Shown here: positions 18,123 to 27,122 of the stretch, piece after piece | Numbering within the stretch: the first letter of the stretch is position 1 | How the letters are laid out: each line of letters opens with the position of its first letter | NCBI RefSeq assembly: GCF_004011805.1 | Contig: NZ_RCHJ01000003.1 | Location: 620,001 to 684,000 of the forward strand | Direction of reading: 5' to 3' | DNA from: Piscinibacter defluvii | GTDB lineage: Bacteria; Pseudomonadota; Gammaproteobacteria; Burkholderiales; Burkholderiaceae_C | DNA: 64,000 nt | Program-made: the position numbers and the translations under genes | The notes under the pieces: model-generated | Database searches by the model: none | What the model was told of the DNA's origin: nothing | What the model saw: only the letters and a program-made list of their open reading frames with translations

Positions 18123-19844
18123 TCACTTGACGACGATGGCCTGCACCATGCCGGCGGCCGCGTGATAGAAGAGGTGGCAGTGGAAGACCCAGGGCCCCGG
18201 TTCGTCGAAGCTGGTGTGCACCGTGATGGTCTCGCCCGGCTTGACGATCACGGTGTGCTTGAGCGGAGCGCGCTCGCCCTTGCCGTTGTCGACCACGAAG
18301 AACGCGCCGTGCATGTGCATCGGGTGTTCCATCATGGTTTCGTTGATCAGGCGGATCTCCAGACGCTCGCCGACGCGCGCCTCGAAGAAGGTGGCCTGCG
18401 ACAGCTTCTTGTCGTTGATCGACCAGATGTAGCGGTTCATGTCGCCGGTCAGACGCATGTCGATCTTCTTCGCCGGGCCCGCGGGCAGCCGCAACGGCGT
18501 CAGCGCCTCGAGATCGGCGTAGGCGAGGCGGTCGTTCAGTCCGTCGCCGAGCGAGTCGGTCGCCTTCGCGTCTCCCATCGGCATGCCTTCCATGCCTTTC
18601 ATGCCACCGTGCATCGCGTGCGGGTCCGCGGTCAGGGCGGCCTGGGACGCCGGCGCGGCACCGTGGTCACCCCCATGCGCGCCGGCCATCTCGGCCATGC
18701 TGCGCACGGGCCGAGGGCCCATGGGCGGGATCTCGCCCTCCATGCCGAGTTCGGGCGCGAGCGTGCCGCGCGCGAAGCCGATGCGCCCCGAGGTCGCGGC
18801 GAACAGCGTGTAGGCCTTGCGCTCGGTGGGCTTCACGATCACGTCATAGGTCTCGCCGTTGCCCATGCGCAGCTCGCGGACCTTGACCGGCCGCACGTTC
18901 TGCCCGTCCGCCTGCACGACGGTCAGGTCCAGGCCGGGGATGGACACATCGAAAAAGTTCATCGCCGACGCGTTGATCAGGCGCAGGCGGATTCGCTCGC
19001 CGGGCTTGAACAGCGCGGTCCAGTTGTCCTCGACGCGCTGGCCGTGCACGAGGAACCGCCACTGGCTCCCGCCGTCGGTGGCATCGGTGGGATCCATGCG
19101 CATGCGCGCCCAGGCCACGCGCTCGTTCCAGATCGCCTCGCGCTCTTGCGGACTGCGCGCCGCCTTCAGTTCGGCATAGAGGTCGGGCAGGGTCTGGCGG
19201 CGGTCGTTGTAGTAGCCCTCGACCTTCTTCAGGTTCGCCAGCACCTTCTCCGGCGGCGTGTCGACCCACTCGGACAGCATCACGACGTACTCGCGGTCGT
19301 AGCCGAAGGGCTCGCGGCCCTGCGGGTCGATGATCAGCGGGGCGTAGAAGCCGGCGGGTTCCTGCAGGATCGCGTGGCTGTGGTACCAGTAGGTGCCGCT
19401 CTGCCGCAGATCGAAGCGGTACTGGAAAGTCTCGCCTGGCTTGATGCCGGGGAAGGTCACGCCGGGCACGCCGTCCATGTTGTTCGGGACCTTCAGCCCG
19501 TGCCAGTGCGCCGCGGTCACCTCGTCGAGACGATTGGTCAGGGCAATCGTGACCTCACGACCTTCGTGCATGCGCAGCAGCGGGCCCGGAACCGTGCCGT
19601 TGAGGGTGATGGCCGACGCCGCCGTGCCGGTGAAGTTGACCTGGGTGCGCGCCAGCGTCAGTTCGAACTTGGTGTCGACCCGCGAGGACGACAGCGGCAG
19701 GGCGAGGTGCGATTCCTTCACGACGGCATTGGCGCCGAGCGGCCAGGCCAGCATAGCGGCCATGCCGGCCGTGCCCTGCAGGAAGCGGCGCCTCGGCAGG
19801 GCGTGGCCTGCGGCGGCCCTCCGGCCGGCGTTGTGGGGGTTCAT
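18123..19844 (-). CDS. copA: Multicopper oxidase CopA (periplasmic, Tat-exported)
   Basis: 573 aa. The start MNPHNAGRR is preceded by AGGAG. A twin-arginine signal (LPRRRFLQG, residues 17-25) directs folded export. Three cupredoxin domains hold four copper-ligand blocks: HWHGL, YHSH, HPMHMHG and FHCHLFYH, which make type 1, 2 and 3 sites. A Met/His-rich loop (MHGGMKGMEGMPMG near 400) fits the copper-binding insert of CopA/PcoA. It should oxidise Cu(I) to less toxic Cu(II) in the periplasm. It lies upstream of copB and downstream of a copper ATPase. Confidence 0.95.
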   Translation of the reverse strand: MNPHNAGRRAAAGHALPRRRFLQGTAGMAAMLAWPLGANAVVKESHLALPLSSSRVDTKFELTLARTQVNFTGTAASAITLNGTVPGPLLRMHEGREVTIALTNRLDEVTAAHWHGLKVPNNMDGVPGVTFPGIKPGETFQYRFDLRQSGTYWYHSHAILQEPAGFYAPLIIDPQGREPFGYDREYVVMLSEWVDTPPEKVLANLKKVEGYYNDRRQTLPDLYAELKAARSPQEREAIWNERVAWARMRMDPTDATDGGSQWRFLVHGQRVEDNWTALFKPGERIRLRLINASAMNFFDVSIPGLDLTVVQADGQNVRPVKVRELRMGNGETYDVIVKPTERKAYTLFAATSGRIGFARGTLAPELGMEGEIPPMGPRPVRSMAEMAGAHGGDHGAAPASQAALTADPHAMHGGMKGMEGMPMGDAKATDSLGDGLNDRLAYADLEALTPLRLPAGPAKKIDMRLTGDMNRYIWSINDKKLSQATFFEARVGERLEIRLINETMMEHPMHMHGAFFVVDNGKGERAPLKHTVIVKPGETITVHTSFDEPGPWVFHCHLFYHAAAGMVQAIVVK

Positions 19845-19911
19845 CGAAAGGACTCCTGTGGGTTCGACGATGGGGTCGGGGATGTGTGGGTCGGCCGGTT
19901 GCAGCTCGGCT

Positions 19912-22410
19912 TCAGGCCGACGCGCCCTGCGCCACCGGCGACGGCGCGGCCGGCGAGGGGTGGGGGCTGCGGATGCCGGCGAGCTTGGTGCGCTTGAGCA
20001 TCAGCGCGTTGATCGCGACGATGGCCGAGCTGCCCGACATCGACAGCGCCGCGACCTCGGGCGAGAGCGTGAACGGATAGAACACGCCCGCCGCGAGCGG
20101 GAAGGCGATCACGTTGTAGCCCACCGCCCACCACAGGTTCTGGTGCATCTTGCGCAGCGTCGCGCGCGACAACTCGATCGCGCCGACGACGTCGTAGGGG
20201 TCGCTTTTCATCAGCACCACCTGCGCGCTTTCCATGGCCACGTCGGTGCCCGCGCCGATGGCGAAGCCGACATCGGCCTGCGTGAGGGCCGGGGCATCGT
20301 TGATGCCGTCGCCGACCATGGCGACCTTGTGGCCCTGGGCCTGCAGTTCCTTGATCTTCGAGGCCTTCTGACCCGGCAGCACATCGGCCAGCACGATGTC
20401 GATGCCGAGTTCCTTGCCGATGCGCTCGGCGGTGGCTTGGTTGTCGCCGGTGATCATGGCGACCTTGACACCGCGTTCCTGCAGCTTGGCGATCGTGGCC
20501 TTGGACGTCGGGCGCACCGCATCGGCGATCGCGATCAGGCCGATCAGGCGGCCGCCGCGCGCCACGTGGACGACCGTACGGCCGCCGCCTTGGAGCCGTG
20601 CCGCCTCGGCCGCCAGTCCTGCCAGGCTGACCTGCTCGGCTTCCATCAGCTTGCGGTTGCCGAGCAGCACGACGTCGTCACCGATGGTCGCGCGTGCGCC
20701 CTGACCGTCGATGTTGGTGAAGGCGGTTGCCGTCTCCGGCGTGTCCGGGCCGGCTCTCTTGAGCACCGCCAGCGCAAGCGGGTGCTCCGAGAACTTCTCC
20801 ACCGCAGCCGCGGCGGACAGCAGCTGCGCCTCGGTCGTGCCGGGCGCCGGGACCATCTCGACGACGTCCGGCTGGCCCAGCGTCAGGGTGCCAGTCTTGT
20901 CGAAGACAACCACCGTCAGCTTGGTGGCGTTCTCCAGCGCCGCGGCGTTCTTGAACAGGATGCCGTTCATCGCGCCCAGGCCGGTGCCGACCATGATCGC
21001 CATCGGCGTGGCCAGGCCGAGCGCGTCCGGGCAGGCGATCACGAAGACGGTGATGGTGAGCGTGAGGGCGAACAGCAGCGGCTGGCCGAGGACCCAGAAC
21101 CACACCGCGAAGGTCGTCAGGCCGACGAGGATGGCGATCAGGACCAACCACTGCGACGCCTGGTCGGCCAGCAACTGACCCGGCGCCTTCGAGTTCTGCG
21201 CCTCCTGGACCAGCTTGACGATCTGCGCGAGCGCCGTGTCGGCGCCGACCTTGGTGGCCTGGTAGCGGAAGCTGCCGCTCTTGTTGATGGTTGCGCCGAT
21301 CACGGCGTTGCCGACCACCTTCTTCACCGGCATCGACTCACCGGTGAGCATCGATTCGTCGACTTGCGATGCGCCCTCGGTGATCTTGCCGTCCACCGGG
21401 ATCTTGTCGCCCGGCTTGATGACCACCGTCTCGCCGACCAGCACCTCGGAAGTCGGCACCTTGGTCTCGACGCCGTTGCGCAGCACGGTGGCCATCGGCG
21501 GCGCCAGATCCATCAGCGCGCGGATCGCGTCGGAAGCGCCGGCGCGCGCACGCATTTCCAGCCAGTGGCCGAGCAGGATGAACACCAGCAGCACGGAGGC
21601 CGCCTCGTAGAACACCTCACCTTCGTAGAAGAAGGTGGCGCCGAGGCTGAACACGTAGCCGGTACCGACGGACAGCACGACCAGCGTCGCCATGTTCGCC
21701 ACCTTGTTGCGCGCCGCGCGCCAGCCGGCGAGGAAGAACGGCCAGCCGGGATAGGCAATGGCGCCGGTCGCGACGATGAACAGGAAGAGGTTGCGATCCA
21801 TCCCGAACGGCGTCGCGAAGTCGCCGAACATCTTGCCCATCGGCGAGTAGAGGAACACCGGAATCGCGAACAGCAGCGCGACCAGGAAGCGATTGCGCAT
21901 GTCGTTGGCCATGTCCTGCATCGACATGCCGGGCGCGTGGCCCATGTCGTGCATCATGTCGCTCATCTGGTGGGCGGCCTCGCCGCCGTGGCCGGCGTGT
22001 CCCGCATGTGGCGTGGGGGGTAAGGCCTTCGTGGTGACAGAGGTCGAGGCGGAGGCCGTCGCGGCGGCATGCCCACCGTGACCGTGAGCAGCATGCCCGG
22101 CGTGGGCGCCATGCGCGGCATGGTCTTCGTGGCCAGCGTGCGCTGCGTGCCCGTGGGCCTCGGAATGCCCCTCGGGTGGGCAGACGTGCGCGGGCAGCAT
22201 CTCGCCGCGGCAGTGGTAGCCGCACTCGATGACGCGCCGTCGGATGTCCTCCAGCGAGGTCTTCGTCTCGTCGTAGTGAACGGTGGCGCTCCCGGCGACG
22301 TAGTTCACGTCGACGTGGTGAACGCCCGGCAGCGCGGCGATCTGGCGCTGCACGCCGGCGGCGCTCAGGCTCGAGACCAGTTCGCCGACTTCTACGGTGC
22401 TTGTCTTCAT
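19912..22410 (-). CDS. P1B-type copper-translocating ATPase with CPD motif and Cys-less HMA
   Basis: 832 aa. The first 70 residues resemble an HMA domain ([22 protein letters not shown]) but lack the CxxC pair. A His/Gly/Ala-rich linker follows (about residues 75-150), then a Met/His patch ([18 protein letters not shown]). Eight membrane segments, TGES, DKTGT with the phosphorylated aspartate, SEHPLA, and GDGIND are all present. The ion-path motif in membrane segment six is Cys460-Pro-Asp462, not the usual CPC. It should expel Cu(I) or a related soft metal from the cytosol, probably supplying the periplasmic CopA and CopB next to it. Confidence 0.92.
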   Translation of the reverse strand: MKTSTVEVGELVSSLSAAGVQRQIAALPGVHHVDVNYVAGSATVHYDETKTSLEDIRRRVIECGYHCRGEMLPAHVCPPEGHSEAHGHAAHAGHEDHAAHGAHAGHAAHGHGGHAAATASASTSVTTKALPPTPHAGHAGHGGEAAHQMSDMMHDMGHAPGMSMQDMANDMRNRFLVALLFAIPVFLYSPMGKMFGDFATPFGMDRNLFLFIVATGAIAYPGWPFFLAGWRAARNKVANMATLVVLSVGTGYVFSLGATFFYEGEVFYEAASVLLVFILLGHWLEMRARAGASDAIRALMDLAPPMATVLRNGVETKVPTSEVLVGETVVIKPGDKIPVDGKITEGASQVDESMLTGESMPVKKVVGNAVIGATINKSGSFRYQATKVGADTALAQIVKLVQEAQNSKAPGQLLADQASQWLVLIAILVGLTTFAVWFWVLGQPLLFALTLTITVFVIACPDALGLATPMAIMVGTGLGAMNGILFKNAAALENATKLTVVVFDKTGTLTLGQPDVVEMVPAPGTTEAQLLSAAAAVEKFSEHPLALAVLKRAGPDTPETATAFTNIDGQGARATIGDDVVLLGNRKLMEAEQVSLAGLAAEAARLQGGGRTVVHVARGGRLIGLIAIADAVRPTSKATIAKLQERGVKVAMITGDNQATAERIGKELGIDIVLADVLPGQKASKIKELQAQGHKVAMVGDGINDAPALTQADVGFAIGAGTDVAMESAQVVLMKSDPYDVVGAIELSRATLRKMHQNLWWAVGYNVIAFPLAAGVFYPFTLSPEVAALSMSGSSAIVAINALMLKRTKLAGIRSPHPSPAAPSPVAQGASA

Positions 22411-22434
22411 GGGGAGGATCCTTTGGATGGGATG

Positions 22435-23307
22435 TCAGCGGGCCAGGCGGCCGGCCTCGAGGCAATCGGGGGAGAACACGAACACGATGTCGGGGTCGGG
22501 TCGCACGAGCTTGTCCTTCCGGCCCGCGTAGTGGAGCCGCGAAAGGATGTCGCGCATCAGGTTGAGCCGGGCCAGGCGCTTGTTGTCGGCACGCACGATT
22601 CGCCACGGCGCCGTCGCCGTATGCGTGCGCATCAGCATGGCGTCACGCGCGGCGGAGTACGCCTTCCAGTGCTTGACCGCCACCGCGTCGATCGGGCTCG
22701 ACTTCCACTGCTTGAGCGGGTCGCGGCGGCGTTCCTCGAGGCGCTTGACCTGTTCGTCCTTGCTGACGTCGAGGTAGTACTTCAACAGCTTGATGCCCGA
22801 TCCGACCAGCATCTCTTCGAACTTCGGCACCGAGTGCATGAACTCTTCGTGCTGCTCCTTGGTGCAGAAGCCCATGACGTGCTCGACGCCGGCACGGTTG
22901 TACCAACTGCGGTTGAACAGCACGAGTTCCTCGGCCACGGGCAGGTGCGGCACATAGCGCTGGAAGTACCAGCCGCTGCGTTCGCGGTCTGAAGGCTTTC
23001 CCAGCGCCACGACGCGGGTCTCGCGCGGACTGAGGTACTCGACGATGCGCTTGATGCTGCCGTCCTTGCCGGCGGCGTCGCGGCCTTCGAGCACCACGAG
23101 GATCCGGTCCTGGCAGCGGATGAAGTGGCGTTGCAGCTTGACCAACTCGACCTGCAGCACGTGCAGTTGCGCCTCGTACTCTTCCCTCGACAGGGATCGG
23201 TCCGAGGGCGTTGCGCCGTCCGACCTCGGTGTGGCCGCTCCGCCTGCGCTGTCCGCGCCGGAGCCGACCTTGTCGTGCTTGTCTTGCTTCTTGTGCTTCT
23301 TAGTCAT
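22435..23307 (-). CDS. ppk2: Polyphosphate kinase 2
   Basis: 290 aa. The N-terminus is Lys-rich, then the PPK2 core: Walker A EGRDAAGKDGSI, Walker B-like region KYYLDVSKDEQ, and the lid FNRSWYNRAGVEHVMGF. PPK2 moves phosphate between polyphosphate and nucleotides, making NTP or NMP-to-NDP. Polyphosphate also binds metals, so placement between copper genes fits, though that link is inference. It ends 24 bases before the copper ATPase start. Confidence 0.93.
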   Translation of the reverse strand: MTKKHKKQDKHDKVGSGADSAGGAATPRSDGATPSDRSLSREEYEAQLHVLQVELVKLQRHFIRCQDRILVVLEGRDAAGKDGSIKRIVEYLSPRETRVVALGKPSDRERSGWYFQRYVPHLPVAEELVLFNRSWYNRAGVEHVMGFCTKEQHEEFMHSVPKFEEMLVGSGIKLLKYYLDVSKDEQVKRLEERRRDPLKQWKSSPIDAVAVKHWKAYSAARDAMLMRTHTATAPWRIVRADNKRLARLNLMRDILSRLHYAGRKDKLVRPDPDIVFVFSPDCLEAGRLAR

Positions 23308-23316
23308 GGCGGGCCT

Positions 23317-23922
23317 TCAGGCGCTTGGGTCCGCGCCGATCAGCAGCACGGCCTCGGAGAGGAAGCGGTGCGGCGGCACGGTCAGGTTGGTCGGTGCCGG
23401 CACGTTCTTGAACACGCGGCCGGCGAGGTCGAACTTCGACCCGTGGCAGGGGCAGTAGAAGCCGCCCGGCCACTGCGCGCCGATGTCCGGGCTCCCGGGC
23501 GTGGGTCGGAAGCTGGGAACGCAGCCCAGGTGGGTGCACACCGCCTCGATCACCGCCAGGTCGGGCCGGCTCGAGCGCAGCGCATTGCGCACGGCTTCGG
23601 GCTGCTCCGACCGGCGCGACTGCGGGTCGGCGAGCAGCGCGTCGTGCCGCGTCAGCGCATCGACCATCTCGGGCGTGCGGCGCAGCACGAACACCGGCTT
23701 GCCGCGCCACTCCACGGTGCGCAGTTCGCCGGGGCGCAGGCTGGCCAGGTCGACGTCGACCGGTGCGCCCAGTGCACGCGCCTTCTCGCTGGGCGCGAGC
23801 GAGGCCACGAAGGGCGCCGCAGTGGCGACCAATCCCGCGCCGCCGGCGGCCGTTGCCGCGCCGAGCCAGAGCCGGCGGTCCGCATCGTCTGGCGAATCGG
23901 CAGGGAGGACATAGTTCGTCAC
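23317..23922 (-). CDS. Rieske iron-sulfur protein (PetA-like), without its cytochrome partners
   Basis: 201 aa with a GTG start at 23922 behind GGGAGA; no ATG fits. The N-terminal Tat-like signal has RRLWLG (an RR pair, residues 16-17) and a hydrophobic segment. The Rieske cluster ligands are CTHLGC and CPCHGSKFD. That is the pattern of the ubiquinol-cytochrome c reductase subunit. The cytochrome b and c1 genes, which normally follow petA, are absent; PPK2 follows instead. It may be a spare subunit or act in another electron route tied to metal stress. Confidence 0.88.
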   Translation of the reverse strand: MTNYVLPADSPDDADRRLWLGAATAAGGAGLVATAAPFVASLAPSEKARALGAPVDVDLASLRPGELRTVEWRGKPVFVLRRTPEMVDALTRHDALLADPQSRRSEQPEAVRNALRSSRPDLAVIEAVCTHLGCVPSFRPTPGSPDIGAQWPGGFYCPCHGSKFDLAGRVFKNVPAPTNLTVPPHRFLSEAVLLIGADPSA

Positions 23923-23999
23923 GGTAGTCTCCCGCAAGGCTGTACTACGTTGTGGACCACGGTGCAGCTCCGGTTGTCTTTCGCATGCGCTCGCTGGCC

Positions 24000-24650
24000 T
24001 CAGGCAGCCGAGGCGCGGTTGCCCAGTGCGGGGACGAAGCGTGGGGTACGCGCGGCGTAGGCGTCGAACTCGGCGCCGAAGCGCTCGCGCATCTCGCGTT
24101 CTTCCGTGACGGCAAGACGCCCGTACATGGCCACCAGGATCGGGAACATCACCAGCGTCAGCAGCGTGGGCCACTGGAGCAAGAAGCCCAGCAGGATCAT
24201 CACGAAGGCGACGTACTGCGGGTGGCGGATGCGCGCATAGGGACCGGTGGTCGCCAGCCGCTTGGCGCGCTGGGCGTGGTACAGCACGTTCCAGGCCGCG
24301 GACAGCAGGTAGAAGCCCAGCCCTAGGAAGACGTAGCTGGCGATGTGCAGCACCCCGAAGTGCGGGTCGCCCTTCTCACCGAGCAGCGTCGACCAGAGGT
24401 GCCCGCTGTTGTGCGACATCAGGTCCAGGGAGGGGTACTTCGTCTGCAGCCAGCCCGACATCAGATAGATCGTCAGCGGGAAGCCGTACATCTCGACGAA
24501 GAGTGCGACCACGAAGGCCGCGAAGGCCCCGAAGGTGCGCCAGTCGCGGCCGGTCTGCGGCTTGAAGAAGCTGAAGGCGAACATCAGGAAGATGGCCGAA
24601 TTGAGGATGACCAGCATCCACAGTCCGTAGCCGGGTTGGTCGTGATTCAT
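24000..24650 (-). CDS. Isoprenylcysteine carboxyl methyltransferase (ICMT)-family membrane protein
   Basis: 216 aa with about five membrane segments. The C-terminal region carries GPYARIRHPQYVAFVMILLG, the SAM-binding signature of the ICMT/PEMT group, and EEREMRERFGAEFDAY, which typically closes the fold. Bacterial members of this group occur in copper and silver islands next to P-type ATPases and DUF2933 proteins, as here. Substrate unknown; a lipid or small-molecule methylation is likely. Confidence 0.85.
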   Translation of the reverse strand: MNHDQPGYGLWMLVILNSAIFLMFAFSFFKPQTGRDWRTFGAFAAFVVALFVEMYGFPLTIYLMSGWLQTKYPSLDLMSHNSGHLWSTLLGEKGDPHFGVLHIASYVFLGLGFYLLSAAWNVLYHAQRAKRLATTGPYARIRHPQYVAFVMILLGFLLQWPTLLTLVMFPILVAMYGRLAVTEEREMRERFGAEFDAYAARTPRFVPALGNRASAA

Positions 24651-24662
24651 CTGCAGATCCCC

Positions 24663-24962
24663 TCAGTGGTGGTGGTGCGTCTTCCGGGAACGCCCGTCGG
24701 ACGCTCCTGGACCTGCAGCGCGGTCGTCCGAAGGCCCCTTGTCATCGTGCGCATCACCGTGGCTGTGGCCGCGGTGCATGAAGATGTGCAGGAACGGTGA
24801 CGCAGCCAGCAGCAGGTAGGGCAAGGCGCCCAGGGTGTGCGCGCGGTGTTCGGTCAGCAGGAAGAACAGGGCAATCGCTGCGAACACCAGCAGTCCGATG
24901 GCATATCGGCTGCGCCAGAAGCCGCGGGCTCGGCGGTTTGGCTCGTCGTGGTCATGATCCAT
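24663..24962 (-). CDS. DUF2933-like small membrane protein
   Basis: 99 aa. Acidic, His-rich N-terminus, then SRYAIGLLVFAAIALFFLLT (membrane segment one), the EHRAHTLGALPYLLLAASPFL segment, and the HIFMHRGHSH motif. The tail ends in four histidines. This layout matches the DUF2933 family, which occurs in copper-resistance islands. His clusters on both sides of the membrane could hold metal ions; no function is established. It sits 12 bases upstream of the ICMT-like gene. Confidence 0.83.
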   Translation of the reverse strand: MDHDHDEPNRRARGFWRSRYAIGLLVFAAIALFFLLTEHRAHTLGALPYLLLAASPFLHIFMHRGHSHGDAHDDKGPSDDRAAGPGASDGRSRKTHHHH

Positions 24963-25040
24963 GGAAGGACTCCTGTGCTGCTCTCGGTTCGGCCCGGCGA
25001 ATCGAAGGGTTCGACCGGTGCTTTCGGGCGCGTACGAGGA

Positions 25041-25472
25041 TCACTTGGCCGGTGCGGCCGGAGACATGGGCATGCGGTCCATCATCATCTGCATCATCGA
25101 CTGCATCATGTCCATGCGCTTCTCCATCATCTGCTGGCGCGCGGCGGCGTTGGGTGCCTTCCCGGGCACCGTGCCTCCCATCATCGACATGCCTTCCTGC
25201 ATGAGCTTCATGTGCTCGGCCATCAGGGCCTCGCGCTCCGCCGGCGTCTTCGCGCTGGCCATCTTCTCGTGCATCGCCTGCATGGCCTTCATGTGCTTGT
25301 CCATCATGGCCATGTCGGGCATGCCCGCGGGCTTGCCGGTGGCCGGTGCAGGCATCGCCGCGGAAGCTGCGCCGGCAGGGTGATGGGCCTTGTGCTGGTC
25401 GTCCTGCGCGAACGAAGCCACGGACACAGCGGCGAGGGTCGCAACAACGGCGAGGGTGCGGAAACGGAACAT
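25041..25472 (-). CDS. Methionine-rich exported protein, probable periplasmic copper sponge
   Basis: 143 aa. Signal peptide residues 1-22 (cleavage after SFA). The mature part holds nearly 30 methionines, often paired (MAMMDKHMKAM, QMMEKRMDMM, SMMQMMMDRM) in predicted amphipathic helices. Thioether clusters bind Cu(I) or Ag(I). It lies first in the leftward copper block and has a MerR-type operator about 90 bases upstream. No named family is recognised with confidence. Confidence 0.78.
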   Translation of the reverse strand: MFRFRTLAVVATLAAVSVASFAQDDQHKAHHPAGAASAAMPAPATGKPAGMPDMAMMDKHMKAMQAMHEKMASAKTPAEREALMAEHMKLMQEGMSMMGGTVPGKAPNAAARQQMMEKRMDMMQSMMQMMMDRMPMSPAAPAK

Positions 25473-25562
25473 GGAAGCCTCCTGGAAGCGAGAGAACGAT
25501 CGGTCGGCGGTTGGTCGGCCCGGTGGCCGGTCGAGGGTGTGATGCCGCGACTTGCGGTCCGA

Positions 25563-25593
25563 CTGTGCGATCCGTAGTCGGCTACGGAGTCAA
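25563..25593 (-). promoter_or_regulatory. MerR-type promoter/operator upstream of Met-rich protein gene
   Basis: On the minus strand, TTGACT (25593-25588) is followed by the dyad CCGTAG-CCGA-CTACGG and, at 19-20 bp spacing, a weak -10 region GCACAGT. The long spacer with a central dyad is the hallmark of promoters untwisted by MerR-family activators. The sequence TTGACTCCGTA is the same as the start of the mer operator at 52209. The MerR-like gene at 26241 is the obvious candidate regulator. Confidence 0.62.
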
Positions 25594-25669
25594 CAGGTCG
25601 GCGCTGCGCGGCGGGCCGCCAGCAAGGGACGCGCTGGATCGTCCGTCGCTGCGACCCGGGGGTGGCGCG

Positions 25670-26116
25670 CTACAGCGCGAGCCGGGAGAACTGCACCCGC
25701 GGAGGGGGTGAGGGCGGTGGAACCGCTGCAAGAGCGGCGCGGACCAGGGCGGCCGGCGCCATGTGCAGGTCGCTGGCCTGCCTGTGAGGCGCAGGAACCA
25801 GGACCAACTGATCAGGCGTGTCGAACTTGGGAAGTTGCTTCAGCAGCGTCTGCGACGACGCGTCGCAGGACTTCTGGCACGGCGCCTTGTCGGGGTGCTC
25901 GCCGTGCTGCGCTTGATCCGCCGCGTGGGGTTGCACAGCGGCTGGCGCCGGATGGTCTGCCTGCAAAACCTGCGTGCCGGCATACGCCAGTTCGCCGCGC
26001 GGTTCCGTCAGACAAGCATTCGCCACTCCCGACAGCAGCGCAAACACCCACACGAGCAACATCGTGAGGGCGATGCTGCGCTTGTGGTGGCGGCTGGCGG
26101 TCAGGGTCATGTTCAA
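25670..26116 (-). CDS. Small exported Cys protein, paralogue of the 38122 gene
   Basis: 148 aa. A signal-anchor region (LLVWVFALLSGVANACL) is followed by a His/Ala/Pro-rich stretch, a PCQKSC pair, then a Pro-rich tail ending FSRLAL. The protein at 38122 shares the signal region, an N-C-x3-C pair and the same final RLAL, so both belong to one family. Not recognised further; exposed Cys and His residues and context suggest metal handling. It is divergent from the MerR-like gene at 26241. Confidence 0.68.
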   Translation of the reverse strand: MNMTLTASRHHKRSIALTMLLVWVFALLSGVANACLTEPRGELAYAGTQVLQADHPAPAAVQPHAADQAQHGEHPDKAPCQKSCDASSQTLLKQLPKFDTPDQLVLVPAPHRQASDLHMAPAALVRAALAAVPPPSPPPRVQFSRLAL

Positions 26117-26181
26117 GCAGTTGCGTGCGCAGATTCGCAGAATCTACCGTGGAAGTTTCGCCGGATATTGCATCGGAAAGG

Positions 26182-26212
26182 TTGATCGTCGTCAAACCAG
26201 CTCTGGGGTCAA
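26182..26212 (-). promoter_or_regulatory. Possible MerR-type operator between the divergent genes
   Basis: In the 124-base divergent gap, the minus strand reads TTGACC (26212-26207), then a 19-base spacer with the short dyad CCAG-AG-CTGG, then GATCAA. Spacing is right for a MerR-family target, but the -10 is poor. The same bases include TTGATCGTCGTCAA (26182-26195), close to an FNR/ANR site, so the reading is ambiguous. Confidence 0.35.
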
Positions 26213-26240
26213 CTACGGAATCCGGACATACCATTCCGCC

Positions 26241-26687
26241 ATGAAAAAAAGGGTGGTCGCAGGCCCCCCGTCACTGGAGACACCCTCTCCCTTGACCATT
26301 GGACGCCTTGCCAAGGCAGCCGGGGTGGGCGTGGAGACGGTGCGCTACTACCAGTCTCGCGGACTGCTGCGTGTGCCGGCGGCGAACGGCGGCTTTCGCG
26401 TCTATCCCGCTGCGACGATCGACCGAATCGCGTTCATCAAGCGCGCGCAGACGCTCGGTTTCACGCTGGACGAGGTGCGTACCCTGCTGGACCTGGAAGA
26501 CGGCCGCAACCGCCGGGCCATCCAGTCGGTCAGCCAGGCGCGGCTGGGCCAGATCGAGGACAAGCTTGCGGACCTGCATCGAATGCGCGGGGCGCTGTCC
26601 GAGTTGCTGCATCGCTGCAAGCAGACCGGGCCAATGCAGGCCTGCCCGATCATCGAAACTCTGGCCGGCGCGAGGTCTCCCACCTGA
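26241..26687 (+). CDS. MerR-family regulator lacking the first mercury ligand
   Basis: 148 aa. The helix-turn-helix LTIGRLAKAAGVGVETVRYYQ matches MerR closely, as does the dimerisation helix. Mercury MerR uses Cys82, Cys117 and Cys126. Here the counterpart of Cys82 is Arg91 (DGRNRRA), while Cys126 and Cys135 (HRCK, QACPII) remain. With two ligands it could sense a two-coordinate ion such as Cu(I), though CueR is a different branch. It is divergent from a small Cys protein and near the copper block, so copper or another soft metal is a reasonable guess. Confidence 0.85.
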   Translation: MKKRVVAGPPSLETPSPLTIGRLAKAAGVGVETVRYYQSRGLLRVPAANGGFRVYPAATIDRIAFIKRAQTLGFTLDEVRTLLDLEDGRNRRAIQSVSQARLGQIEDKLADLHRMRGALSELLHRCKQTGPMQACPIIETLAGARSPT

Positions 26688-26718
26688 TGGGGCGTGACCG
26701 GGACGGACGGCCCATCCG

Positions 26719-27003
26719 TCAAAGTCGCTTGGCGCGCGCCAAAGGGACGCCCGACACATTCACCGCCGACGCCACGGGCGTCGCCGCAGTCAGTCGCTGT
26801 GCGCCCAAGCCGACCGTCGCTTGACGCATCGGAACGCCCGACAGCCCCACCTCGGCAAGGGCGGTCGACGGCGCGTTTCCGCCGAGGCGCTTGGCGGCCA
26901 CCTGCGGGACGCCGGTGCCGGCACCTTCCGTTCCGGCGGATGCCGCCGACGCCAAGCCGACTGCCAGACCGGCGAGCGCCAGCTAGACTGCGATAGTCCT
27001 CAT
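26719..27003 (-). pseudogene. Small exported protein broken by an amber codon in its signal peptide
   Basis: ATG at 27003 follows a strong AAGGAG site. It reads MRTIAV, then TAG at 26985-26983 (codon 7), then continues in the same frame with LALAGLAVGLASAASA, a typical signal peptide core and cleavage site, and a Gly/Val/Ala-rich mature part ending ARAKRL. Restoring codon 7 gives a 94-residue exported protein. The intact reading frame and ribosome site suggest a recent nonsense change or suppression. Mature part not recognised. Confidence 0.6.
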
Positions 27004-27122
27004 GTCCATCTCCTTTTTCAAAGTGCGCGCTTCCCGGGATTGGCAGCGACGTGTTCCCTGGCTTGCTGCAGGGCAGGAGATCACGGTACGCGGCCTTGGC
27101 CGACCAGAACCTGACCGATTGA

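Noticed and set aside
26182..26195. FNR/ANR-like dyad TTGAT-CGTC-GTCAA
   Set aside because: It differs from the consensus at one position, lies inside a possible MerR operator, and is not upstream of any anaerobic gene; kept only as an ambiguity in the regulatory entry.
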